From positions 1-9,629 of the forward strand of contig CANDCW010000084.1 in NCBI GenBank assembly GCA_947383275.1: a DNA stretch of 9,629 nt, given 5' to 3'. The translations under genes and the position numbers were made by a program. Positions 1 through 4,726 of this stretch are shown here, one piece after another. Position 1 is the first letter of the stretch; every line of letters starts with the position of its first letter. This DNA comes from an uncultured Bacillota bacterium. GTDB lineage: Bacteria; Bacillota; Clostridia; Oscillospirales; Oscillospiraceae. The notes under the pieces are model-generated. The model searched no databases, was not told the origin of the DNA, and saw only the letters and a program-made list of their open reading frames with translations.

Positions 1-1221
1 GGCGGGAACCATGGCCTTGAAGCCCTCGGGAATGCAGCCCATCATCTCCTTGAAGGACATGGACTTGCGGATAAAGTAGTAAAGGAAAGCGAAGAGCAGG
101 CCGAAAGCGGAACCCAGCATCAGGCCCACCGAGGCATCAGAGTTGGAGAACGCGTCTACAAAGTTTTCACCAGAGAAAAATCCGCCGGAGTAGATCATAC
201 CGATAACGCAGGCAATTACCAGTACGATGATGGGCAGCACCAGATCCAGAACGGTGCCCTTTGTCTCGTCTACCTCATCGTCCAGCATGGCGTAGGGGTT
301 GGAGCCGGAGAAGAGGTCGCCCTTCTCAACGGCATTCCTCTCATACGCAGCCATGGGGCCGAACTCCATGTTCAGCAGGATCATGCCCACCATCATCACT
401 ATGGTAAGCAGTGCGTAAAAGTTGTAAGGGATGGCCCGGATGAACAGATTCAGGCCTTGGCCGTCCTCGGCGAAGCCAGCCACCGCAGCGGCCCAGGAGG
501 AGATGGGGGCAATGATGCAGATGGGGGCGGCGGTGGCGTCGATGAGGTAAGCCAGCTTCACCCGGGAGACATTCTGCTTATCGGTGATGGGCCGCATGAC
601 AGAGCCCACGGTGAGACAGTTGAAGTAGTCGTCAATAAAAATCAGGCAGCCAAGCAGAACGGTGGCCAGCTGAGAACCAGCCCGGGATTTGATGTTCTTT
701 TTGGCCCAGCGCCCGAAAGCGGCGGAGCCGCCCGCCTTGTTCATCAGGCACACCATGGTGCCCAGGATGACCAGGAAGATCAGAATGCCCACGTTGTAGC
801 TGTCGGCCAGGGAGGCCACGATGCCATCGCTGAACACATGGGTGACGGTGCCCTCAAAGGAGAAGTTGGAGAAGAGCAGGCCGCCCACCACGATGCCGAT
901 AAACAGCGAGGAATAGACCTCCTTTGTAATCAACGCCAGGGCAATGGCGATGACAGGGGGCAGAACAGATAAAGGCGTGTTAAAAAAGCTGCTGGGGGAC
1001 TTGATGTAGCCCACATACTCGCTGCCGGTACAGGTATCGCAGGGGACGGCCTCCCCCCCATCAGACAGGACCACGCCCAGCGTGCCGCAGTCGGGGCACT
1101 CGATATACTTAGTGCCCGTCAGCTCCGTAGGATCGCCGGCAGCAAAGGCTGTGCAGGCCATGGCCAGGAGCATCATCACAAGGACGATAGCCCGCAGGCC
1201 GAGGTTTTTTCTGGTTCTCAT
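1..1221 (-). CDS. NhaC-superfamily transporter, probable lysine carrier (3' end outside window)
   Basis: Integral membrane carrier of the NhaC Na+/H+ antiporter superfamily. The visible 407 codons start at an ATG 7 nt after an AGGAGGG ribosome binding site (1229-1235) and run off the left edge. Residues 1-28 form a signal-peptide-like segment (MRTRKN, hydrophobic core, AFA-AG). Residues 42-64 carry CPDC and CDTC, a zinc-ribbon-like pair not usual for this family. Hydrophobic segments begin at about residue 85. The family hallmark FIDDYFNCLTVGSVMRPITD lies at 195-214, and further helices lie at about 226-250, 265-285, 325-347 and 366-385. The leader holds a lysine riboswitch with a terminator, so expression should fall when lysine is abundant. 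NhaC-type proteins under lysine riboswitches have been proposed as lysine transporters in comparative genomics; that assignment here is inference. Plain Na+/H+ antiport is the alternative. Family call is firm, substrate moderate. Confidence 0.9.
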   Translation of the reverse strand, partial: MRTRKNLGLRAIVLVMMLLAMACTAFAAGDPTELTGTKYIECPDCGTLGVVLSDGGEAVPCDTCTGSEYVGYIKSPSSFFNTPLSVLPPVIAIALALITKEVYSSLFIGIVVGGLLFSNFSFEGTVTHVFSDGIVASLADSYNVGILIFLVILGTMVCLMNKAGGSAAFGRWAKKNIKSRAGSQLATVLLGCLIFIDDYFNCLTVGSVMRPITDKQNVSRVKLAYLIDATAAPICIIAPISSWAAAVAGFAEDGQGLNLFIRAIPYNFYALLTIVMMVGMILLNMEFGPMAAYERNAVEKGDLFSGSNPYAMLDDEVDETKGTVLDLVLPIIVLVIACVIGMIYSGGFFSGENFVDAFSNSDASVGLMLGSAFGLLFAFLYYFIRKSMSFKEMMGCIPEGFKAMVPA

Positions 1222-1228
1222 AAGTATT

Positions 1229-1261
1229 CCCTCCTAAATTTCAGGGGTACACAAACCCCTG
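1229..1261 (-). promoter_or_regulatory. Leader hairpin and ribosome binding site of the transporter gene
   Basis: Between the riboswitch terminator and the start codon lies a 7-bp perfect hairpin (CAGGGGT / ACCCCTG on the minus strand, 1242-1261, loop 6 nt), then AGGAGGG at 1229-1235. The hairpin ends 6 nt before the ribosome binding site. It has no T-run, so it is not a second terminator; it may stabilise the read-through mRNA or shape ribosome access. The hairpin is seen, its role is inferred. Confidence 0.5.
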
Positions 1262-1268
1262 TTCGCGC

Positions 1269-1306
1269 AAAATAAAACCGCGGTACGCTGCAGCGCGCTC
1301 CACGGT
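1269..1306 (-). terminator. Intrinsic terminator of the lysine riboswitch expression platform
   Basis: On the minus strand CCGTGGAGCGC and GCGTACCGCGG can pair (C-G, C-G, G-C, U-G, G-C, G-C, then an inner GC-rich stem around GCTGCA), directly followed by TTTTATTTT. It lies 37 nt after the closing strand of the aptamer P1 stem and before the transporter ribosome binding site. This is the standard layout for lysine-induced premature termination. Confidence 0.8.
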
Positions 1307-1342
1307 AAAACCGGACGTCCCCAGCCCAAGCCGGGGGCCTCT

Positions 1343-1501
1343 GGATAGCGCTCCACTCCTCGTGACAGTCCGCAGAATATTGTTCCGCGGCCCAGGTAAA
1401 ACGGCCCAGGCAGGCCGCCTCACCTTCGGCGGCGCACCCTCTCCCGTGAAACAGCTGCCTGGCCTTGTTCCACGGTACGCATGAGCGCCGCGCCTCTATC
1501 C
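1343..1501 (-). promoter_or_regulatory. Lysine riboswitch (L-box aptamer)
   Basis: The minus-strand leader of the transporter shows the conserved L-box blocks in order. The P1 5' strand GGATAG-AGGCGC begins at 1501. GCCGCCGAAGG lies in the middle (about 1433-1423). ACTGTCAC follows at about 1369-1362, and GGAGCGCTATCC closes P1 at 1354-1343. GGATAG and CTATCC are perfectly complementary, giving an aptamer of about 159 nt, close to the usual size. It sits just after a good promoter and before an intrinsic terminator, so it should act in cis as a lysine-sensing OFF switch on the NhaC-type gene. An open frame crosses this element on the same strand but has no protein character. Confidence 0.92.
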
Positions 1502-1519
1502 CCTTATGAAATTGCAATT

Positions 1520-1548
1520 ATCCTACCATGGGCTTGCAGGAATGTCAA
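1520..1548 (-). promoter_or_regulatory. Sigma70/SigA-type promoter for the riboswitch-transporter transcript
   Basis: On the minus strand a consensus TTGACA (1548-1543), a 17-bp spacer and TAGGAT (1525-1520) predict a start near 1513, about 12 nt before the riboswitch P1 stem. It lies just downstream of the thioesterase stop codon (1578-1580), so read-through from that gene is also possible; no terminator separates them. Confidence 0.75.
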
Positions 1549-1577
1549 GCCTAAATCGCCGAAAAATGGACAAAAAA

Positions 1578-1991
1578 TCAGTGGGACTCCCTCTCCGGCT
1601 TAGCCATAAAAAAAGTAAAGGTACCGGTGGCCACCGTTTTTCCCCGGGTATCGGTGATGACAGTCTGAACAACCGACAACTTGCTGCCCAGCTTTTTGGG
1701 CGTGGCCTCGCAGAACAGGTCGCCCTGGGCAGGGCGGAGGAACTCCATGGTGCTGTTGGCTGTGACGCAGCTAAGCCCGGTGGAACAGGCGCAGCAGCCG
1801 CCCACCGTATCCGCCAAAGCCGCCATGGCCCCGCCGTGAATCATGCCGTGGGGGTTAACTGAACCGGGCCCCGCCCGGAGCACTCCCCGGGCCAGCCCCG
1901 GCTCTATGCAGGTTACTTCGATCCCGTTTTCATAGGAAAACTGTCCGGGCTTGTTTACAATTCCCAGAAGCGGATGCCCGTTCTCCTCCAT
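1578..1991 (-). CDS. PaaI-like hotdog-fold acyl-CoA thioesterase
   Basis: A 137-residue protein of normal length for single-domain hotdog thioesterases of the PaaI/YbgC-like group, which hydrolyse small or aryl acyl-CoA thioesters in the cytoplasm. Its signature is NPHGMIHGGAMAALADTVGG at 46-65: the HGG turn leads into the central hotdog helix, and D61 sits where PaaI enzymes place the catalytic acid. Later strands (TANSTMEFLRPAQG, SKLSVVQTVITDTRGKTVATGTFTFF) match the rest of the fold. The ATG at 1991 follows a GGGGAG about 10 nt upstream, and its own promoter lies at 2023-2051. It is read in the same direction as the transporter 3' of it, but the lysine-controlled promoter suggests separate control. 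Substrate unknown. Two adjacent Cys at 66-67 are unremarkable. Confidence 0.85.
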   Translation of the reverse strand: MEENGHPLLGIVNKPGQFSYENGIEVTCIEPGLARGVLRAGPGSVNPHGMIHGGAMAALADTVGGCCACSTGLSCVTANSTMEFLRPAQGDLFCEATPKKLGSKLSVVQTVITDTRGKTVATGTFTFFMAKPERESH

Positions 1992-2022
1992 TCAAACTCA
2001 TCTCCCCTATAAAATCACAGCT

Positions 2023-2051
2023 ATTGTACCACACTTTTTCCGCTGTGACAA
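2023..2051 (-). promoter_or_regulatory. Sigma70/SigA-type promoter for the thioesterase gene
   Basis: On the minus strand TTGTCA (2051-2046) and TACAAT (2028-2023) are separated by exactly 17 bp, each five of six to consensus. The predicted start near 2016 leaves a leader of about 25 nt before the ATG at 1991. Confidence 0.75.
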
Positions 2052-2073
2052 TCCAAAACCAGCCTGGGGGCAT

Positions 2074-2097
2074 AGAATGGGACAGTTCCCCCATTTT
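2074..2097 (+). other. Hairpin with T-rich 3' side upstream of the ferritin-like gene
   Basis: AGAATGGG (2074-2081) can pair with CCCATTTT (2090-2097) around an 8-nt loop, and GGGGG at 2066-2070 offers an alternative partner for the CCCCC at 2088-2092. The T's belong to the stem, so it is a weak terminator candidate. It could be an attenuator-like leader structure or chance. It ends 8 nt before the AAAGGAG ribosome binding site. Confidence 0.25.
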
Positions 2098-2119
2098 CTC
2101 AAGCAAAGGAGTTTTAAGT

Positions 2120-2893
2120 ATGGAATTAAAAGTGGATATGCCAGCTCTGGCCGGACAAGACATCGACCCGGCCACGTTCCAGCGGGTGTGGAACCGGGTT
2201 ATGCCCGATCAGTCCGCCTCCCGCGAGGGCACTGCTACATCCATCCCCGATACCGCCGTACCCGCCGTCCCCACGCTGCCCGCTGAGGAGCCTCCGGTAG
2301 GCGCCCCGGAGCAGCCCCCTGTTACAGAGCAGCCTCCCACCGCTCCGGAACTGCCCCAGGTACCCGATTGTCCCGCCCTCACCCCAATCCCGGACTGCGC
2401 CCAGGACAGCCAGAATCCCGACTGCCCGGACTGTCCCAGTACTCCCGGAACGGCTCCCGCTCCCGAGGCGCCGGCCTTCTGCCTGGGGGAGGCTTCACAG
2501 GGGGACAGCGCCCGCCTGGAGGAGCTGATGACCCTGGCTCAGGCCGGAGCCGCCGCAGGGCGCGCCATGGCCCGACGGGCCGCCGGCGCCTGCGCCAGGG
2601 CGCTGTCCGCCCTGGCATGCGACCACCGGTCAGCCTTCAAACGCCTGTCCGCCGCCTATTTCCTCATTACCGGCAAGCGATACTGCCCCAAGTGCGGCTC
2701 ATTCAGAATTACCTCCTCTCTGCCTCTGGCCCTGCGGCAGCAGTTCCTATGGGAACAGCAGTGGGAACAGAAAAACAACCAGGCCGCCCAGTCAACCGCC
2801 GACCCCTGCCTGAAGGAGCTCTACCTGGAGCTGGCTCAGGAGGGTGCGTTTCACGCCGGGACGATACGCTCGCTGCTGGAGCAGATGGGTTGA
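2120..2893 (+). CDS. Proline/cysteine-rich protein with degenerate ferritin-like domain
   Basis: A 257-residue protein of unknown role. The ATG at 2120 is preferred over an in-frame ATG at 2024 because AAAGGAG lies 8 nt before it and protein-like sequence starts there. In order: a short N-terminal helix region (DPATFQRVWNRVMPD, 16-30); a low-complexity linker at 48-118 rich in Pro with four PDC repeats; CLGEAS at 121-126; then an alpha-helical region at 132-255. The segment RLSAAYFLITGKRYCPKCGS and the final ELAQEGAFHAGTIRSLLEQM resemble small clostridial rubrerythrin/ferritin-like proteins. Where that family has DE-x-x-H, this protein has D168-H169-x-x-A172 and E241-G242-x-x-H245, so most di-iron ligands appear lost. 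C189-P-K-C192 is added. The family call rests on remembered patterns; function unknown, probably not an iron oxidase. Confidence 0.7.
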   Translation: MELKVDMPALAGQDIDPATFQRVWNRVMPDQSASREGTATSIPDTAVPAVPTLPAEEPPVGAPEQPPVTEQPPTAPELPQVPDCPALTPIPDCAQDSQNPDCPDCPSTPGTAPAPEAPAFCLGEASQGDSARLEELMTLAQAGAAAGRAMARRAAGACARALSALACDHRSAFKRLSAAYFLITGKRYCPKCGSFRITSSLPLALRQQFLWEQQWEQKNNQAAQSTADPCLKELYLELAQEGAFHAGTIRSLLEQMG

Positions 2894-2922
2894 CGCGCCC
2901 CTCCGGGCGGGCGTTTCCATTT
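2893..2922 (+). terminator. Probable terminator of the ferritin-like gene
   Basis: Overlapping the TGA stop, ACGCGCCC pairs with GGGC-(GG bulge)-GCGT around a CTCC loop, followed by TTTCCATTT. The stem is GC-rich but the T-run is interrupted, so termination may be partial and the hydrolase downstream could receive some read-through. Confidence 0.5.
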
Positions 2923-3018
2923 CTGATCGGAAAAGAAACATAAAATTACTTTCTTTTTCCCTTCATTTGAGGTACACTAAAGCAAAATACGCTCTCGGAG
3001 CGGAAACGAGGTGCACAT

Positions 3019-3945
3019 ATGATCCAGACCCTGGAATTCTCTTACCCGTCTTCCGACGGTGTCCACACCATCCATGCCCGGAAGTGGGTGCCGGAGGGCA
3101 CGCCCCGCGGAGTGGTGCAGATTGTCCACGGCGTGGCGGAACACATCGGCCGGTATGATCCGGCTGCCCACTTTCTGGCCTCCCACGGGTATGTGGTATG
3201 CGGCGGCGACCACCTGGGCCACGGCCTCACTGCCGGGGGGAAATTTGGTTATTTCGGGCCCAAAAACGGCTGGGATTTTGTGGCCCAGGATGTCCGCAGA
3301 CTCCGGGAGCTGGCGGGGGAGAGGTACCCCGGCCTGCCTTACGTGATTCTCGGCCACTCTATGGGTTCTTTCCTCACCCGGACCTATCTGATCCGTTGGC
3401 CCGGGACGGTGAACGCCGCCGTTCTGTCCGGGACGGGCCAGGAGAGCGCGGCGGCGGTTGCTTTCGGAAAGGCGTTGTCGGGAGCCCTATGCAAAGCCAA
3501 GGGGCCGGACTATGTGAGCAAAACGGTGAATGACCTGTCACTGGGGGCCTACAACCGGGCGTTCAAGCCCAACCGTACCCCGTCCGACTGGTTATCACGG
3601 GACGAGGCCCAGGTGGATATTGCCCTGGCCGACCCGCTGTGCAGTTTCATGCCCACGGTGGCCATGTTCCGGGACATGATGGGGGGCCTGCAATTCATCG
3701 CAGACAAGGACGGCTTGTCCAAAATGAACAAGGACACCCCTATCTATTTCCTTTCCGGGGACAATGACCCGGTGGGAGCCATGGGGGCCGGCGTGCGGAA
3801 GGTGGAGGGGATGTTTCGCTCCGCAGGATGCAAGGACATCACCGTCAAGCTCTACCCCGGCGGCCGCCATGAGATGTTCAACGAGATCAACCGCCAGGAG
3901 GTCTTTGACGACCTGCTGGCATGGATCGAATCCAAGCTGACATGA
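3019..3945 (+). CDS. Alpha/beta hydrolase, monoacylglycerol lipase / lysophospholipase-like
   Basis: A 308-residue serine hydrolase of the Hydrolase_4 (serine aminopeptidase S33 / PldB-MGL) group, expected to hydrolyse monoacylglycerols or lysophospholipids in the cytoplasm. The catalytic apparatus is complete: oxyanion-hole loop HGVAEH at 37-42, nucleophile elbow LGHSMGS at 111-117 with S114, acid D250 in SGDNDPVG, and base H284 in GGRHEMFNE. The DHLGHG segment at 64-69 is also typical. No signal peptide is seen. The start ATG follows GAGGTG by 5 nt. It stands alone on its strand, about 125 bp after the previous stop, with no clear consensus promoter (a TACACT at 2973-2978 is a weak -10 candidate) and no strong terminator after it; the 58 bp downstream contain only a small GGGAT/ATCCC hairpin (3975-3987). 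Substrate not determinable. Confidence 0.9.
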   Translation: MIQTLEFSYPSSDGVHTIHARKWVPEGTPRGVVQIVHGVAEHIGRYDPAAHFLASHGYVVCGGDHLGHGLTAGGKFGYFGPKNGWDFVAQDVRRLRELAGERYPGLPYVILGHSMGSFLTRTYLIRWPGTVNAAVLSGTGQESAAAVAFGKALSGALCKAKGPDYVSKTVNDLSLGAYNRAFKPNRTPSDWLSRDEAQVDIALADPLCSFMPTVAMFRDMMGGLQFIADKDGLSKMNKDTPIYFLSGDNDPVGAMGAGVRKVEGMFRSAGCKDITVKLYPGGRHEMFNEINRQEVFDDLLAWIESKLT

Positions 3946-4003
3946 TACTTGGTTAGATTAACAGATAAGGGGTAGGGATACAATCCCGACAGTATGAAAT
4001 ATC

Positions 4004-4165
4004 TCACTGCAGGACAGGCATAATTTGAATACTGGCTACCGTGAACAGGAAGGACCGGGAGAAGGCCAGCACGGCGGATACCACGCCGTTGGACAAAGCG
4101 GTAAACATACCGCTGGCAAAGGCGTTCAGCCCCACGAACTGCAATGCGATGGAGCACGGCCATGC
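4004..4165 (-). pseudogene. C-terminal remnant of a MATE-family efflux pump
   Basis: Read on the minus strand from about 4162 to the TGA at 4004-4006, this frame gives some 53 residues, including FVGLNAFASGMFTALSNG followed by VSAVLAFSRSFLFTVASI. The FASGxFTALxNGxxSA pattern is typical of the late transmembrane region of MATE (DinF/NorM-like) multidrug exporters. About nine tenths of the usual 450-residue protein is missing. The upstream side joins directly, in another frame, to a choloylglycine-hydrolase-like fragment, so this is a deletion scar. It has no start codon or ribosome binding site of its own. The final few residues are also out of family, so the C-terminus may be cut as well. MATE pumps are often MerR-controlled, which fits the neighbouring operator. 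Confidence 0.65.
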
Positions 4166-4345
4166 CGGTGTAGCTGTATTCCCCAGGGACCGCCCCCTCT
4201 CCGTGAAGTCCCGGGGCGCAGGGTATTCTCTGGGGCACGCTGATGACCCGGTTGGCCGTCAGGTCTCCGAACTGGTCATAGGTTCGACCCAAAAGGTGCC
4301 GTCCGTCCTCAGTCCTCCAGGAAAACTGCTGCATCCAAAATTCAT
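4166..4345 (-). pseudogene. N-terminal remnant of a choloylglycine hydrolase / penicillin V acylase family enzyme
   Basis: A ribosome binding site (AGGAGG, 4359-4354) and an ATG at 4345 begin M-N-F-G-C-S-S-F. The natural continuation WRTEDGRHLLGRTYDQFGDL then appears one frame over. A single missing T in the TTTT run (4322-4325) would account for the shift. The Cys after the short leader is the expected N-terminal nucleophile of these linear-amide C-N hydrolases (bile salt hydrolase, penicillin V acylase), and the TEDG...GRTYD block is the family's N-terminal signature. Only about 60 of the usual 320-350 residues remain before the sequence passes into a MATE fragment. It lies 66 bp downstream of a MerR-type promoter. 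The remnant status is firm; bile-salt versus other amide specificity cannot be told. Confidence 0.7.
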
Positions 4346-4386
4346 ATCAAAAACCTCCTATTTTTTAATATTGTTGTTCATCGGAC

Positions 4387-4415
4387 TTGCAATTATTTCT
4401 GACAGGGAGTATCAT
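4387..4415 (+). promoter_or_regulatory. Promoter for the merR remnant (plus strand)
   Basis: TTGCAA (4387-4392), a 17-bp spacer and TATCAT (4410-4415) face the MerR remnant at 4474. The -10 overlaps the -10 of the divergent promoter (4411-4416), the usual back-to-back arrangement in which a MerR regulator controls its own gene and its target from one operator. Confidence 0.55.
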
Positions 4416-4441
4416 AAACCGTGTGGCTGCCACGCGGTCAA
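4411..4441 (-). promoter_or_regulatory. MerR-type promoter/operator with 19-bp spacer
   Basis: On the minus strand TTGACC (4441-4436) and TATGAT (4416-4411) are separated by 19 bp, longer than the normal 17. The spacer is filled by a dyad, ACCGCGTGG-CAG-CCACACGGT (4438-4418). An overlong spacer with an operator dyad between -35 and -10 is the hallmark of promoters activated by MerR-family DNA distortion. It points toward the Ntn-hydrolase and MATE remnants. The divergent MerR stub supports the reading. Confidence 0.75.
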
Positions 4442-4473
4442 GAGGCGTTTTGAACTTTTAGGAGGAAATTTGT

Positions 4474-4551
4474 GTGGAGCGGAAAAAAGGCTGGCTGACC
4501 TCCGGGGCTTTCGCCGCCCTATGCGGTGTCAACGCCAATCTGAAATTGTAA
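4474..4551 (+). pseudogene. N-terminal stub of a MerR-family regulator
   Basis: AGGAGG (4460-4465) precedes a GTG at 4474 by 8 nt. The frame reads (M)ERKKGWLTSGAFAALCGVNA and stops at TAA 4549-4551 after 25 residues. The pattern xLT-x-G-x-FAALCGV is the start of a MerR winged-helix domain (usually GEFAALCGVSKxTLxxYD); the wing, the dimer helix and the effector domain are missing. A divergent MerR-type operator/promoter stands just upstream. It is short, so the family call leans on context; as a peptide it could not bind DNA. An intrinsic hairpin follows immediately. Confidence 0.6.
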
Positions 4552-4584
4552 GAAAACGCCGCCTTTTCTAAGCGGAAAAGGCGG
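4549..4584 (-). terminator. Intrinsic terminator, probably bidirectional
   Basis: A perfect 10-bp stem CCGCCTTTTC (4559-4568) / GAAAAGGCGG (4575-4584) with a 6-nt loop. On the minus strand it is followed by CGTTTTCTT, making a good terminator for the macrodomain transcript about 75 bp after its stop. On the plus strand it follows the merR remnant but with only TTAAAT after it. Confidence 0.75.
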
Positions 4585-4624
4585 TTAAATAATGATGAAA
4601 ATTTATAGTTTGGACAAACATACT

Positions 4625-4726
4625 TTATGCCCCCGCGCCAATCATCACAGCGTCAGCTTTTTCAACGAGCTGCTTCAACTGCTGTGCTTGGGCCGAGAAG
4701 TTTTTGGTAGATCTGCTTGTCTGCAT
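4625..4726 (-). pseudogene. N-terminal stub of a class M sirtuin (SirTM-like)
   Basis: A minus-strand frame from ATG 4726 to TAA 4627-4625 gives 33 residues ending LKQLVEKADAVMIGAGA. LxxxIxxADAVxIGAGAG is the opening of Sir2-type NAD-dependent enzymes, including the SirTM proteins encoded next to zinc-type macrodomains. The stub ends inside the GAGAGLS nucleotide-binding motif, so no catalytic domain is left. It overlaps the last 65 bp of the macrodomain gene in another frame; the macrodomain's own final residues PSTAVEAAR are read from this same DNA. No ribosome binding site is visible for the ATG, so the original start may have differed. The strongest support is the known macrodomain-SirTM operon pairing. 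Confidence 0.65.

Noticed and set aside
457..972. A 171-codon plus-strand frame
   Set aside because: It lies wholly antisense to the NhaC-type carrier, whose minus-strand frame has clear family motifs and membrane helices; the plus frame is Gly/Asp/His-rich shadow sequence.
1218..1517. A 99-codon minus-strand frame upstream of the transporter gene
   Set aside because: It coincides with the lysine riboswitch and terminator, has no ribosome binding site, and its translation shows no protein-like pattern; the RNA element explains the sequence.
2024..2119. A 32-residue N-terminal extension of the ferritin-like protein from ATG 2024
   Set aside because: No ribosome binding site lies at 2024 and the extension overlaps the opposing thioesterase promoter; AAAGGAG 8 nt before ATG 2120 marks the real start.
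3946..4003. Possible insertion-sequence end or terminator downstream of the hydrolase
   Set aside because: It holds small dyads (GTTA-gat-TAAC, GGGAT-aca-ATCCC), but there is no T-run, no matching inverted repeat elsewhere in the window and no transposase.
3852..4334. A single 160-codon minus-strand gene
   Set aside because: Only its first third resembles an Ntn hydrolase. The rest is MATE sequence read in the wrong frame and then antisense of the alpha/beta hydrolase, so it is not one gene.
4411..4441. The ACCGTGTGG-CTG-CCACGCGGT dyad as an RNA hairpin in a small regulatory RNA
   Set aside because: The dyad falls exactly between a -35 and a -10 with a 19-bp spacer on the minus strand and sits beside a MerR stub, so a DNA operator is the better explanation.
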